64,000 nt of DNA, taken from NCBI RefSeq assembly GCF_000011905.1, contig NC_002936.3, forward strand, positions 682,001 to 746,000, written 5' to 3'. Each line of letters begins with the position of its first letter. Position 1 is the stretch's first letter. Below, piece after piece: positions 1 to 9,045 of the stretch. A program made the translations under genes and the position numbers. A model generated the notes under the pieces. That model worked only from the letters and a program-made list of their open reading frames with translations, ran no database searches and was not told the DNA's origin. This DNA comes from Dehalococcoides mccartyi 195 (GTDB lineage Bacteria; Chloroflexota; Dehalococcoidia; Dehalococcoidales; Dehalococcoidaceae).

Positions 1-152
1 GCTGAAGGTAAAATAAGCATCAGCCCGTCAGCCCCGGCACCGAAATGCCGGTGGCACATGTGGAGTGCCAGTTTTGACCAGTCTTTATCCTCACCCTGAG
101 GGTCTATCAGCACAAAGTCATTACCTACACTTTGTAACTTAGTAAATTTCAT
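1..152 (-). CDS. dapF: Diaminopimelate epimerase, N-terminal part (runs off the left edge)
   Basis: The minus strand from an ATG at 152 encodes 50 residues before the window ends. The N-terminus carries the DapF hallmarks: [13 protein letters not shown] matches the family's GLGNDF motif, and [12 protein letters not shown] contains the first catalytic cysteine (about residue 38) in the C-D/H-R-xFGxGADG context. The enzyme interconverts LL- and meso-diaminopimelate in lysine and cell-wall precursor synthesis; in a Dehalococcoides-like organism without peptidoglycan, lysine would be the main product (inference). The ATG overlaps the miaA stop as ATGA (149-152), so the two are translationally coupled and dapF is last seen in the dxs-pgk-apgM-tpiA-miaA run. 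The C-terminal half, with the second cysteine, lies outside. Confidence 0.93.
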   Translation of the reverse strand, partial: MKFTKLQSVGNDFVLIDPQGEDKDWSKLALHMCHRHFGAGADGLMLILPS

Positions 153-1126
153 TCTTTTCCTCCGTCAGCCAGGAAATTACGGACTAAATTGATAATCCCG
201 CTATCCATGCTTTCTTCCAGTGTTATCCAGTGTATATCAGGGTCAGCCAGCCGGAAATAAGTATTCTGCTGGCGGATTAGGCGGTGAGTTTCAAACTGCA
301 TTTGCTCAATTGCCTCACTCAGGCTGATTTCACCCCCTATATATTTGGCTATCTGGCGGTAACCTATGCCGGACATAGACGGTAAAGTAGCCGCATAGCC
401 CTGTTCCAGCAGATGGCGGACTTCCGCTTCCAGCCCTTGTTCTAACATTTTTCCCACCCGCAAGTCAACGGTGCGGTAAAGTTCTTCACGGGCTAAATGA
501 ATACCGATTTTAAGTACTCTGTACGGAGGCGGGTTTTTAGTCTGCAGCTTGGAAAATTCAGCACCGGTTTTATTTATAACCTCCAGTGCCCGTACAACCC
601 GGCGGATATTGCGGGGGTCTATTTTGGCTGCTGCTTGGGGGTCTTGTTTTACAAGTTCTGCAAAAATAGACGCCCCCCCTTCTTTTTCGGCTTTTTCAAA
701 CATGGCCGCCCGGAAAGTTTCGTCAGGGGCTATCTGGGGAATACTCCAACCTTCAAGGACTGCTTTCAGGTATTGACCGCTTCCCCCAACCAGTATTGGC
801 AAACGGTTTTGGGTATGCAGCTTATTTATGGCCTGATAAGCCAGTGACTGGTATTCCGCCAGGCTGAAAGGCTGGTCAGGCTGGATAAAACTGTACAGGT
901 AGTGAGGTATTTCTGACATTTCTGCCGGTGTGGGTTTGGCGGTGGCTATATCCATCTGGGAATATATCTGGCGGCTATCCGCATTGACTATTCCGGCAGG
1001 AATTTCTCTGGCCAGTTTCAGGGCTAAGGCGCTTTTGCCAGAGCCGGTGTTGCCCAGAATGACCAGTAGAGGCGCTAAGGGCGGATTTGGGGCGGTTGCT
1101 TTGGCGGTGCTGTCAGTTCTCTTCAT
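149..1126 (-). CDS. miaA: tRNA dimethylallyltransferase
   Basis: MiaA transfers dimethylallyl from DMAPP to N6 of A37 in tRNAs that read UNN codons. From ATG 1126 the protein is 325 residues. A P-loop GNTGSGKS sits at about residues 25-32, followed by the substrate region with DSRQIY and the family block [11 protein letters not shown]; the C-terminal half has the helical tRNA-binding insert and ends near RQQNTYFR. An in-frame TTG at 1162 would add 12 residues, but ATG 1126 has a purine-rich AAGAGAG just upstream and already leaves a long Pro/Ala-rich N-terminal tail. DMAPP comes from the MEP pathway whose first enzyme, Dxs, is encoded upstream in the same run. The stop overlaps dapF by 4 bp. 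Confidence 0.94.
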   Translation of the reverse strand: MKRTDSTAKATAPNPPLAPLLVILGNTGSGKSALALKLAREIPAGIVNADSRQIYSQMDIATAKPTPAEMSEIPHYLYSFIQPDQPFSLAEYQSLAYQAINKLHTQNRLPILVGGSGQYLKAVLEGWSIPQIAPDETFRAAMFEKAEKEGGASIFAELVKQDPQAAAKIDPRNIRRVVRALEVINKTGAEFSKLQTKNPPPYRVLKIGIHLAREELYRTVDLRVGKMLEQGLEAEVRHLLEQGYAATLPSMSGIGYRQIAKYIGGEISLSEAIEQMQFETHRLIRQQNTYFRLADPDIHWITLEESMDSGIINLVRNFLADGGKE

Positions 1127-1186
1127 TGGCTCTCTTACAGGGCCTAAAAGGGGTTTAGGCAAACTATGATTAACTAATATCCCCGT

Positions 1187-1942
1187 TTATTTTCTTACAT
1201 CAGCAGCCTGGCGGCATATGCTGACAAAAGACTCTGCTTTCAGGGAAGCTCCGCCTACCAAAGCTCCGTCTATATCTGACTGGCAAAGAAGTTCGGCAGT
1301 ATTTTTTTCATTTACGCTGCCGCCATATAGAATAGGCGTAATCCGGGATGCGGTATTGCCCCATATATCACCCAATACCTTGCGGATATAACTTATAGTG
1401 TTATTGGCTTCCGCTGCAGTGGCAGCCTTGCCTGTGCCTATGGCCCAGATAGGCTCATAGGCTATTATGATACTGCTTGGGTTAATCCCGGCTAAAGCCT
1501 CTTTCATCTGGGTTTCCAGTATTTGGCGGGTCTGGCCGTTTTCATTCTCTTCCAGTTTTTCGCCCACGCACACTATTGGCATTATACCTGCCTGAAGGGC
1601 GGCTTTTATCTTCCGGTTAACTACTTGTCCGGTCTCGCCGAAATAGGCCCGCCTTTCAGAGTGGCCTATAATCACATATGGGCAGATATCTTGCAGCATC
1701 AGGGGGGAAATTTCTCCGGTGTAAGCCCCTTTTTCTTCGTAGAAAAGGTTTTGAGCACCCAAATGGATACTGCTGCCGTCCAGTATGGTTTTTACCGGGG
1801 CTAAAGATATAAACGGCGGGCAGACTATTTTCTGAATGCCGCTTATTTGGTCAAGTTCATATTTCATGCCTTGCACTAGTGTACAAGCTTCGGAAAGAGT
1901 GGTATTCATTTTCCAGTTCCCGGCAATAATAATCTGTCTCAT
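1187..1942 (-). CDS. tpiA: Triosephosphate isomerase
   Basis: This 251-residue (beta/alpha)8 barrel interconverts dihydroxyacetone phosphate and glyceraldehyde 3-phosphate. Family signatures are all present: N-terminal GNWKMN with the active-site Asn and Lys (about residues 8-13), GHSERR with the electrophilic His near residue 95, YEPIWAIGTG with the catalytic Glu near 165, and the phosphate-binding YGGSVN near 210. The start ATG has AGGAG 8 bases upstream, and the gene begins 11 bp after apgM ends. With pgk and apgM it forms the three-carbon part of glycolysis/gluconeogenesis, cytoplasmic. Confidence 0.97.
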   Translation of the reverse strand: MRQIIIAGNWKMNTTLSEACTLVQGMKYELDQISGIQKIVCPPFISLAPVKTILDGSSIHLGAQNLFYEEKGAYTGEISPLMLQDICPYVIIGHSERRAYFGETGQVVNRKIKAALQAGIMPIVCVGEKLEENENGQTRQILETQMKEALAGINPSSIIIAYEPIWAIGTGKAATAAEANNTISYIRKVLGDIWGNTASRITPILYGGSVNEKNTAELLCQSDIDGALVGGASLKAESFVSICRQAADVRK

Positions 1943-1953
1943 ACGGCTTGCTC

Positions 1954-3159
1954 CTAGGCTCCGAATTTACCGAGTTTAAGGGCATTAGCCATGGCCAGCG
2001 GCATAATATCAGTGGCGGGTATATGTCCCAGTCCGCCCTGCAGGCAGTCTGTTTCGGAAAAGCGGCAGACTTTGTCCGGACGGCAATATTTAGAATAAAT
2101 AAGCACCGGTACTTCGTGCCAGCTGTGTCCCTCTATAACGGCCGGGGTGGAATGGTCACCGCTTACGGCCACCACATCCGGCTTTAAGGCCAGTATTTCA
2201 GGCAGTACCTTATCCAGTTCTTCCAGTGCTTTTACTTTGCGCTCAAAGTCACCGTCTTCACCGGCGGCATCTGTGGCTTTTACATGGATAAAGAAAAAGT
2301 CGTACTTTTCAAAGTTAGCCTTGTAAGTGGCTATTTCATCATTCAGGGTCGGGCCGGTGGGTAATACATCCATACCCACTACCTTTGAAAGTCCCCTGTA
2401 CATGGGGTAACTGGCAATAGCGGCCGTTTTAAGCTTATAAATCTCATTCATAGTGGTAAAGCAGGGTTTTTCTGAAAACCCCCGCAGAAGTATCATGTTT
2501 GCCGGGGCATGGTCTTTGAGGGCGTTGGCTGCAAACTGCAAAAACTGGTTTGCTACTCTGGCCATAAGGCCGGCATCTTCAGCTAAGGGTTTGACCTCTT
2601 TGGGGGCAGCCCCAAGCTTTTGAGGGTCTGAATCAGTCACCTTTTCAGACAAACCGCTGCCGCGGAATACTACCACCAAACGGTGGTCTTTGACCGGTTT
2701 TACAATTACCTGAATGCCTTCGAACTCTTGTCTGTCCAGAAGGGCGCAAAGTTTAGCACTGACTGTGCTTGAAACCCGCCCGGCTCTGCGGTCACAAATC
2801 AGCCCCTGCGCATCTACCGTGCAGAAGTTTCCGCGGGTTGCCACATCTCCGGGCCTCAGATCAAAATCTATACCCAGCGCTTCCAGCACGCCCCGTCCTA
2901 TAAGGCAGTCAACCGGGTTATAACCGAAAAGTGCCAGATGGCCGGGGGCACTGCCGGGGGTTATACCGGCTGCAACCGGGCTGGACATGCCGCAGATGCT
3001 TTTACCGGCTAATTCGTCCAGATTTGGGGTATGGGCAGTTTCAAGTTCGGTCTGCCCGCTTTCGGGGTGGGGTAAACCGCCCAGTCCGTCTATTACCAGC
3101 AGTACAATCTTGCTGGGGGTCGCTTGGGATAGCTCTTTCATCAGGTTTAATTTATTCAT
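1954..3159 (-). CDS. apgM: 2,3-bisphosphoglycerate-independent phosphoglycerate mutase, ApgM type
   Basis: A 401-residue cytoplasmic metalloenzyme of the alkaline-phosphatase superfamily that interconverts 3- and 2-phosphoglycerate. It belongs to the short ApgM branch (about 400 residues) rather than the 510-residue GpmI. Visible motifs are the N-terminal metal site VLLVIDGLGGL, the catalytic-Ser region PVAAGITPGSAPGH, the GYNP block and C-terminal metal ligands in AVSGDHSTP and EGHSWHEVP. I chose ATG 3159, which overlaps the pgk 3' end by 8 bp; an in-frame TTG 12 bases upstream has its GAGGTG too close. Flanked by pgk and tpiA in the same orientation. Confidence 0.95.
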   Translation of the reverse strand: MNKLNLMKELSQATPSKIVLLVIDGLGGLPHPESGQTELETAHTPNLDELAGKSICGMSSPVAAGITPGSAPGHLALFGYNPVDCLIGRGVLEALGIDFDLRPGDVATRGNFCTVDAQGLICDRRAGRVSSTVSAKLCALLDRQEFEGIQVIVKPVKDHRLVVVFRGSGLSEKVTDSDPQKLGAAPKEVKPLAEDAGLMARVANQFLQFAANALKDHAPANMILLRGFSEKPCFTTMNEIYKLKTAAIASYPMYRGLSKVVGMDVLPTGPTLNDEIATYKANFEKYDFFFIHVKATDAAGEDGDFERKVKALEELDKVLPEILALKPDVVAVSGDHSTPAVIEGHSWHEVPVLIYSKYCRPDKVCRFSETDCLQGGLGHIPATDIMPLAMANALKLGKFGA

Positions 3160-4345
3160 GTTTTTTTGCAAGCACCTCTACGCCGGGCAATTTTTCACCG
3201 CTGAGAAACTTGAGTGAAGCTCCGCCTCCGGTAGATACGAAACTCATTTTACTGGCAATATTCAGTTCGGTCACAATTTCAGCTGTAGAACCGCCGCCGA
3301 TAATAGTAGTACCGTGCAGGCGGGTCATGGTGTTTACCATTGCCCTGGTGCCCTCTGAAAACTGGGGTATTTCGTAAATGCCCATAGGCCCGTTCCAGAA
3401 GACTGTTTTGCACTTCTCAAGCTGCTTGGTGAAAAGGGTAATGGTAAGCAGCCCAATATCTACAATTTTGGCTGTGGGGGGTATGTTTTCCACGCTTACG
3501 TTTTCTGCTTTGGCATCAGGGCCTATTTTATCAAATGTTATCAGTACATCATCCGGCAGGACAATCTTAACATTTTTAGACTTTGCTTTATCCATCAGCA
3601 TTTTAGCAGTATCCAAGCTGTCATCAATAAGAGAGTCACCTATCTCCAGCCCTTGTGCCTTCAGGAAAGTGGCAGCCATGCCTCCGCCAATAAGAATAGT
3701 ATCTACCTTATCCATAACGTTTTCCAGCATGCCCACCTTGTCACTTACCTTGGCACCCCCCAGCAGTATCATAAAGGGTCTGGGCGGGTGTTCCAGCACT
3801 TTTCCCAGAGCATTAAGCTCCTTTTCAAGGAGAAGCCCGGCCACTGCCGGCAGGTATTTGGCCACACCTACAATAGAGGCGTGTTTGCGGTGGGCAGTGC
3901 CAAAGGCGTCATCTACATATATATCAGCCAAATCTGCCAGTTTTCTGGCAAAGGCAGGGTCATTGGCTTCTTCTTCCGGGTGGAAACGCAGGTTTTCCAG
4001 CAGCAGCACCTGTCCGTCTTCCAGCGCGTTTACCTTTGCGGTTACCTCATCTCCAATACAATCAGAGGCTGTAAGCACTTCCTGCCTGAGTATCTCTGAC
4101 AAACGTTTTGCCACCGGGGCAAGACGCATACTTTCTACTACCTTGCCATCCGGCCTTCCCAGGTGGCTGCATAAAATAACTTTGGCCTGGTGATCCAGCA
4201 GATAATCAATAGTAGGTATAGCTGCCCGTATGCGGCTGTCATCATTTATACTGCCGGTCTCTGCGTTTATAGGAACATTGAAGTCCACTCTCACCAGAGC
4301 TTTTTTACCAGAGAAATCCAGATCTCTGATTGTTAAGTTTTCCAT
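3152..4345 (-). CDS. pgk: Phosphoglycerate kinase
   Basis: Two-domain kinase (397 residues) that transfers phosphate between 1,3-bisphosphoglycerate and ADP. The N-terminal domain shows VRVDFNVP and the basic SHLGRP patch for substrate binding; the hinge region has GGAKVSDK; the C-terminal nucleotide domain has WNGPMGIYE and the glycine-rich GGGSTAE. ATG 4345 is preceded by AGGAG with a 5-base gap and begins at MENLTIRDLD, matching the usual N-terminus; an upstream in-frame start would only add a non-conserved 10 residues. It sits between dxs (100 bp upstream) and apgM (8 bp overlap). Confidence 0.97.
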   Translation of the reverse strand: MENLTIRDLDFSGKKALVRVDFNVPINAETGSINDDSRIRAAIPTIDYLLDHQAKVILCSHLGRPDGKVVESMRLAPVAKRLSEILRQEVLTASDCIGDEVTAKVNALEDGQVLLLENLRFHPEEEANDPAFARKLADLADIYVDDAFGTAHRKHASIVGVAKYLPAVAGLLLEKELNALGKVLEHPPRPFMILLGGAKVSDKVGMLENVMDKVDTILIGGGMAATFLKAQGLEIGDSLIDDSLDTAKMLMDKAKSKNVKIVLPDDVLITFDKIGPDAKAENVSVENIPPTAKIVDIGLLTITLFTKQLEKCKTVFWNGPMGIYEIPQFSEGTRAMVNTMTRLHGTTIIGGGSTAEIVTELNIASKMSFVSTGGGASLKFLSGEKLPGVEVLAKKHE

Positions 4346-4445
4346 GAACGCTCCTGAAAAGGTCTTATTATTCATAACCGATGCCGGTCTGATTTCCGAA
4401 CGGCTTCGGGTTATAGCTGGTAATAATTTTCAGCAGTTGGTTTTT

Positions 4446-6347
4446 CTATGGGCAAAGTATCTGCTGGTGTTTTGCTTCACCGGTATTAGCCATTAAGGAT
4501 AATACCTTTTGGGCTATGCCTTTCCCGTCCAGACCGTATTTGGCACGAAGCAGGCTCTGGTTGCCATGTTCTACAAATTTATCCGGTACGGCGATATTGG
4601 CAATCTTGACCGCATTAACCAGCCCCGCCTCTGCCAGAATAGTATTTATCCGGCTGCCCAGCCCCCCGGAAAGCACGTTTTCTTCAACTGTAATAAGGTA
4701 TTTATGGTTTCCGGCTATTTTTAAAATAAGCTCAGTATCAAGCGGGCTTATATAGCGGTTATTTACCAGCGTAGGTTTGATACCGCTTTCGGCCAGTATC
4801 TCCATAGCTTCTTTGGCAAATGCAACACTCTTGCCGGTGGCAAAAATGGCTATTTCACTGCCGCTGGCAAGAACTTCATTTTCCCCTATTGGAATATTAC
4901 GTAAAGTTCCTTCTGTCTCAACCCCCTCCCCAAATCCCCTGGGATAGCGGAGGGCAAAAGGTTTGCCGGAATTGACAGCGGTGTAAAGGAGGTGCTGCAG
5001 GTCGTTTTCGTCAGATGGAGCGGTGACTATCATATCCGGTATAAGAGACATGAAGGAAAGGTCAAAAATACCCTGATGGGTTTTCCCGTCATCTCCTACA
5101 ATCCCTCCCCTATCAATAGCGAAGACCACCGGCAGTTTTTGCAGACAGACGTCATGGATTATCTGGTCAAAACTGCGCTGGAGGAAAGTAGAATAGATAA
5201 CTACTACCGGTATATACCCTTGGGTAGCCATTCCGGCTGCAAAAGTGACGGCGTGCTGTTCGCAAATACCCACATCAAAGACCCTGTCCGGGAAATCTGC
5301 GGCAACTTCACTCAGCCCGCAGCCGTCAGTCATGGCGGCGGTTATGGCTACTACTTTGGGGTTATCAGACATGATTTTATGTAATGTCTGTCCGAATACC
5401 TGGCTGTAGGAAAGCCCGTGCCCGCTCTTAAGCCCGCCTGATTTGGGTGCAATACCGTGGTATTTTACAGCATCAGCTTCAGCATCATCATAGCCTTTGC
5501 CTTTTTTGGTAATCATATGGATAAGCACCGGCTGGGATTCAAAATCCTTGGCGCATTTAAGTGCGGCCTCAAGTTCACGGATATTATGACCGTCTACCGG
5601 ACCAAGGTAAATAAAGCCCAATTCCTCCCAGAGACTGCCGGGCAGCATAGACTTTTCAAATTTACGTTTAATGCTCTTGGTAAAAGCCCAAACTGATTTG
5701 CCGAAAGGCATATTGGTAATAGTCTGTTTGGCACCCCGTTTGGCAAATTCAAAACGCGGGTCAAAGCGGACGTTATTTAAAAACTTGGATAAAGCCCCTG
5801 TAGAGGGAGATATAGCCATGCCGTTATCGTTGAGTATGACTATAAATTTGGTATGCAAATGCCCGGCATTGTTTATAGCCTCAAATGACATACCGCCGGA
5901 AATAGCCCCGTCTCCGATTACTGAAATAACACTGTAATCTTCCTTGGCTAAGTCACGGGCTACCGCCATGCCCAGTCCGGCTGATATGGAGGTGCTGGCA
6001 TGTCCTGCACCAAAAGGGTCATGCGGGCTTTCATCACGGCAGGTAAAGCCGGATAATCCTCCATGCTGCCTAAGAGTGGCAAACTGTTCACGGCGGCCTG
6101 TCAAAAGCTTGTGGGCATAAGACTGATGCCCCACATCCCAGATTATTTTATCTTTGGGGCTTTCAAAAACACGATGCAATGCAATAGTAAGCTCAACGAC
6201 GCCTAAGCTTGAGGCTAAATGTCCCCCGTTTAAAGTCACCCGGTTAACGAGTTCTTCACGGATTTGGACAGCCAGCTCTCTTAATTCGTCCAGAGTAAGC
6301 TTTTTCAGGTCTGAGGGACTATTTATTGTGTCTAGCAGTTTTGACAT
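4446..6347 (-). CDS. dxs: 1-deoxy-D-xylulose-5-phosphate synthase
   Basis: Thiamine-diphosphate enzyme (633 residues) that condenses pyruvate with glyceraldehyde 3-phosphate, the first step of the MEP isoprenoid pathway. The order is N-terminal TPP domain with DVGHQSYAHKLLTGR and the metal/TPP motif GDGAISGGM (about 145-153) leading to the Asn at about 159, a pyrimidine domain with VGICEQHAVTFAAG containing the activating Glu, and the C-terminal transketolase domain. I start at ATG 6347 (MSKLLDTIN); the longer in-frame TTG at 6389 lies on the expected transcription start of the promoter at 6393-6421. Its product feeds isoprenoids used by MiaA and, presumably, by the geranylgeranyl-reductase-like protein in this window. 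First gene of the minus-strand run. Confidence 0.96.
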   Translation of the reverse strand: MSKLLDTINSPSDLKKLTLDELRELAVQIREELVNRVTLNGGHLASSLGVVELTIALHRVFESPKDKIIWDVGHQSYAHKLLTGRREQFATLRQHGGLSGFTCRDESPHDPFGAGHASTSISAGLGMAVARDLAKEDYSVISVIGDGAISGGMSFEAINNAGHLHTKFIVILNDNGMAISPSTGALSKFLNNVRFDPRFEFAKRGAKQTITNMPFGKSVWAFTKSIKRKFEKSMLPGSLWEELGFIYLGPVDGHNIRELEAALKCAKDFESQPVLIHMITKKGKGYDDAEADAVKYHGIAPKSGGLKSGHGLSYSQVFGQTLHKIMSDNPKVVAITAAMTDGCGLSEVAADFPDRVFDVGICEQHAVTFAAGMATQGYIPVVVIYSTFLQRSFDQIIHDVCLQKLPVVFAIDRGGIVGDDGKTHQGIFDLSFMSLIPDMIVTAPSDENDLQHLLYTAVNSGKPFALRYPRGFGEGVETEGTLRNIPIGENEVLASGSEIAIFATGKSVAFAKEAMEILAESGIKPTLVNNRYISPLDTELILKIAGNHKYLITVEENVLSGGLGSRINTILAEAGLVNAVKIANIAVPDKFVEHGNQSLLRAKYGLDGKGIAQKVLSLMANTGEAKHQQILCP

Positions 6348-6392
6348 TTGCAAGTTATGCGGAATAGAAATTTCCAATCCCGTATGCAAATT

Positions 6393-6421
6393 ATAGTAAC
6401 AGTTGTGTTCATACTAGTCAA
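6393..6421 (-). promoter_or_regulatory. Sigma-70-type promoter of the dxs run
   Basis: On the minus strand TTGACT (6416-6421) is followed after 17 bases by TACTAT (6393-6398); an overlapping TATAAT (6390-6395) would give a 20-base spacer. Either places the transcription start about 40 bases before the dxs ATG. No hairpin terminator is seen between dxs and dapF, so the promoter could serve all six genes (inference). Confidence 0.55.
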
Positions 6422-6512
6422 GCTAGAAAAAGATTGACTGGCATAGCCGTATTTGTTAGAGTTGTCAGAGACAGCGGGCATATAAAATGCCAAAAGGAGT
6501 TATAAAAAGGAC

Positions 6513-7070
6513 TTGTCGTCAGAATTTTGGCTTAGTTTGGGGTTGCCGCCGGAGTTACTGGTTTTTCTGGTGTCGGCCGTGCCTGTTTCTGAGTTGCGCG
6601 GGGCTTTGCCGCTGGCTATAAATGTGCTGGGTATACCCTGGTATTGGGCGTACTTGATTGCACTGGCAGGAAACTTGCTGCCGGTGCCCTTTATATTATT
6701 TTTACTGGAGAAGGTTCTGGCTCTGCTTGGGCATTTTGCTTTTATCCGAAAATTTACCGACTGGATTGTTGATTTGGGTAAAAAAAGAAGCGCCCCGGTT
6801 GAAAGATATAAACGCATCGGGTTACTGTTGTTAGTCGCAGTTCCCCTGCCCTTTACCGGAGCGTGGACAGGCTCATTGGTTGCGGTGGTGCTGGGTCTTG
6901 ACCGCAAAGAAGCTTTGATTTACATCAGTTTAGGAGTGGTTGTGGCGGGAGTGGTGGTTACCTGTTTGTGTTTGCTGGGATGGTTTGGGGCTCTGATGGC
7001 GGGGTTGGTGCTTAGCGGGGTTGCAGTTTTCCGTATGATGAATTCCAGAAAACCGCCTTGTTTAACTTGA
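6513..7070 (+). CDS. COG2426-family small multidrug-export-like membrane protein
   Basis: A 185-residue integral membrane protein resembling the COG2426 / small multidrug export family. It opens with the family-like stretch VPVSELRGALPLAI, followed by about four to five hydrophobic helices (roughly 15-35, 42-65, 95-120, 128-150 and 152-170) separated by a basic loop containing KKRSAPVERYKR. The transported substrate, if any, is unknown; the family name is historical. The start is a TTG at 6513 with an AAGGAG about 13 bases upstream and a second AAGG next to it; no better in-frame start exists. It is divergent from dxs and followed by tRNA-Arg. Confidence 0.75.
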   Translation: MSSEFWLSLGLPPELLVFLVSAVPVSELRGALPLAINVLGIPWYWAYLIALAGNLLPVPFILFLLEKVLALLGHFAFIRKFTDWIVDLGKKRSAPVERYKRIGLLLLVAVPLPFTGAWTGSLVAVVLGLDRKEALIYISLGVVVAGVVVTCLCLLGWFGALMAGLVLSGVAVFRMMNSRKPPCLT

Positions 7071-7104
7071 CCTTAAAAGCGCTAAAATGGTAGCATTTCA
7101 TCGT

Positions 7105-7181
7105 GTCCCCGTAGCTCAGCTGGATAGAGCAACTGCCTTCTAAGTAGTGGGTCGAGAGTTCGAATCTCTCCGGGGACGCCA
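7105..7181 (+). tRNA. tRNA-Arg(UCU)
   Basis: A 77-base cloverleaf. The acceptor arms GTCCCCG and CGGGGAC pair fully, the D arm is GCTC/GAGC, the anticodon loop CTTCTAA gives anticodon TCT, and the T arm is GAGAG-TTCGAAT-CTCTC. The 3' CCA is encoded. It reads AGA/AGG. Confidence 0.96.
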
Positions 7182-7568
7182 CTCTGAACCACTCCCCTCC
7201 CCGGCTTTTGCATAAAAATATTTTCAGTCTACTTCAGGCGTCATCTATATCAAATAACTAATAGATTTGCGAATATTAAACTAATTAAGGGTGTATGAGA
7301 AAGCCCTTTCCGGCTGTACTCTTGTAAATAGTTTTAAATACGGTTGCTGGTGTATCAACTGGTATGTCATATTAAAACTGTCCCAGGTGACCGAAGCAAT
7401 GGTGACGGAAACTGACCCAGATAACCTTAGTAAGTTCTACCAGAATACGGAGCTAGGTAATCTAAAGAGCCCTCTCTGAGGATTGTCAAGAAACTGGGTG
7501 GGTAGAAACCGAAAAGGAGCTCCAAGGTTAAAACGTCCCGAATGCATAGGCTACCTGGGGCGGCTATT
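7182..7568 (+). other. Gene-free stretch with long-range complementary segments, possible structured RNA or ribozyme remnant
   Basis: No convincing gene lies between tRNA-Arg and the end of the GAF/HPRT gene. The part at 7290-7560 has nested complementary arms: TAACCTT (7422-7428) with AAGGTTA (7524-7530), and inside it TTCTACC (7435-7441) with GGTAGAA (7501-7507). CCCAG (7416-7420) could also pair with CTGGG (7494-7498), which would cross the inner stem. A perfect palindrome GGAGCTCC lies at 7516-7523. The purine-rich, loop-like composition reminded me of domain I of bacterial group II introns, but I see no domain V and no reverse transcriptase, so this is only a guess. The 62-codon frame at 7291-7479 lacks any family resemblance. 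Confidence 0.35.
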
Positions 7569-8990
7569 TTAGCAGGGTTTATTATCCGGGGTTTCTTTTA
7601 TACCGGGTATGCCTATAAACGGCAGGTTGCGGTATTCTTCATGGTAATCCAGCCCATAACCAACTACAAATTCATCCGGCAGTTCAAAGCCCACGTAGTC
7701 TATCTTTATGTCAATCAGCCGTCTTACCTTGCGGTCAAGCAGAGTACAAACTTTTAGGCTGGCTGGATTTTTAGACCTGAGGTGGTTTAACAGATAGTTC
7801 AGGGTTATACCTGTATCCACAATGTCTTCAACCAGCAGCACATCTCTGCCTGCTACTTCCAAATCCATATCTTTGGTTATGCGTACCATAGATGCGTTGC
7901 TACCGCTGTAATAGGATATAGTCATAAAATCTATATCCAGCGGAACGGCTATCTGGCGTATCAGGTCTGCCATAAAGCAGATAAAACCCCTTTGCACCCC
8001 TATAAGTATCGGGCGGCTATCCCGGTAATCATCGGAAATCTGGCGTGCCAGGCTGGACACCCTTTCAGATATATCCTGAGCAGTATAAAGCACCCTATCT
8101 ATGCCGTGGGCTCTGGTCTGGGCTAACGGGCCGCAGCCGTATTTAGCCAGCAGACGGGCATAATCATTTTTATATAGCAGGCTTATTTTTATATCCGGAT
8201 AAAGCTCCCGAAGCAGCTTGAGTTTATGGTTTTTGGTGGTGACCAGACTTTGTTTCAGGGTGGTCAGCTCTATATACATATCCATCCCCGGAAGGTAAAA
8301 ATCAGGGGTGAACATTTCAGTCACCTGTTCGCCTTTCCAGCTAAGCGGGAAAGAACGGGGTTCGTATATCCACTCTATATTATAAAAATCCAGCAGGCGG
8401 GCAAATTCAGCTTCGCTCTGGTGGGCAAAGCTGACATTTCGGGCTATTTTCAGGTCTGAAGCGGGTAATGGGACGGTTTTATCCCAACTAGTTGTGCTCA
8501 CAGGCAAAGTGCCAAATGCCAAAGAGATTATACGTGCCATATTTTCGGCGAAATTTATATCCTGCTGACTGAATTCATAAGAATCTTTACAGTAAAACCT
8601 GAGGCTGCCGATAACTTTTTCCTGATGGATAACAGGACTGCCCAGGATAGAAGAAAAACCGGCCTTTGCAGCCATCTGTGGAAACTGGATACGGCTATCG
8701 TTCTGTGTGTCTGTTATGCTGACAGTTTGAGTGCCTGAGGTTTCGCCTATACTTTTGGCGGCTGAGAGGACACCTTTGTGGAGGTAGAACTGGGGCAGAC
8801 CGAAAGAAATATTATGGGACAGCTTCTGTCCGGCTGTATCTATAAGGAGAAATGATACAGCACAATGGCTGGCCCGTGCCGCCAGCCGGATAATCCCCTC
8901 CAGCTTTGCTTTCAGTTCAGCTTGGGTATTCAGGCTCTGAATTGACCGGCTAACGGCCTTGTAAAAAGCCCGCTCTTTGTTCAATCCCAT
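7569..8990 (-). CDS. GAF / PD-(D/E)XK-like / hypoxanthine phosphoribosyltransferase three-domain protein
   Basis: The 473-residue product has three parts. Residues about 20-160 look like a GAF sensor domain (GSPVIHQEKVIGSLRFYCKD near its end). Residues about 185-285 resemble a restriction-endonuclease-like fold: FTPDFYLPGMDMYIELTTLK supplies D230 and E241, but where the PD-(D/E)XK lysine would follow E-x there is Thr243, so it may be inactive or a binding module. Residues about 295-465 are a type I phosphoribosyltransferase of the HPRT group, with the PRPP loop VLLVEDIVDTG (384-394) and an FVVGYGLDY block as in Hpt. The window also encodes a stand-alone Hpt at 47649-48197, so this copy is probably specialised, for example a ligand-sensing salvage or regulatory protein (inference). 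I used ATG 8990, with AAGAGAGG adjoining; an upstream TTG (9005) has no ribosome site. Alternative: a PyrR-like regulator. Confidence 0.78.
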   Translation of the reverse strand: MGLNKERAFYKAVSRSIQSLNTQAELKAKLEGIIRLAARASHCAVSFLLIDTAGQKLSHNISFGLPQFYLHKGVLSAAKSIGETSGTQTVSITDTQNDSRIQFPQMAAKAGFSSILGSPVIHQEKVIGSLRFYCKDSYEFSQQDINFAENMARIISLAFGTLPVSTTSWDKTVPLPASDLKIARNVSFAHQSEAEFARLLDFYNIEWIYEPRSFPLSWKGEQVTEMFTPDFYLPGMDMYIELTTLKQSLVTTKNHKLKLLRELYPDIKISLLYKNDYARLLAKYGCGPLAQTRAHGIDRVLYTAQDISERVSSLARQISDDYRDSRPILIGVQRGFICFMADLIRQIAVPLDIDFMTISYYSGSNASMVRITKDMDLEVAGRDVLLVEDIVDTGITLNYLLNHLRSKNPASLKVCTLLDRKVRRLIDIKIDYVGFELPDEFVVGYGLDYHEEYRNLPFIGIPGIKETPDNKPC

Positions 8991-9045
8991 CCTCTCTTGG
9001 CACAATTGTAAAATGGCAGGTGGGGTATGTCAATTTAATAAAATG

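Noticed and set aside
3378..4193. 271-codon plus-strand frame opposite pgk
   Set aside because: Antisense to a clearly conserved gene; no domain and no ribosome site.
7291..7479. 62-codon plus-strand frame after tRNA-Arg
   Set aside because: No family resemblance or ribosome site, and it lies across the complementary arms of the possible structured region.
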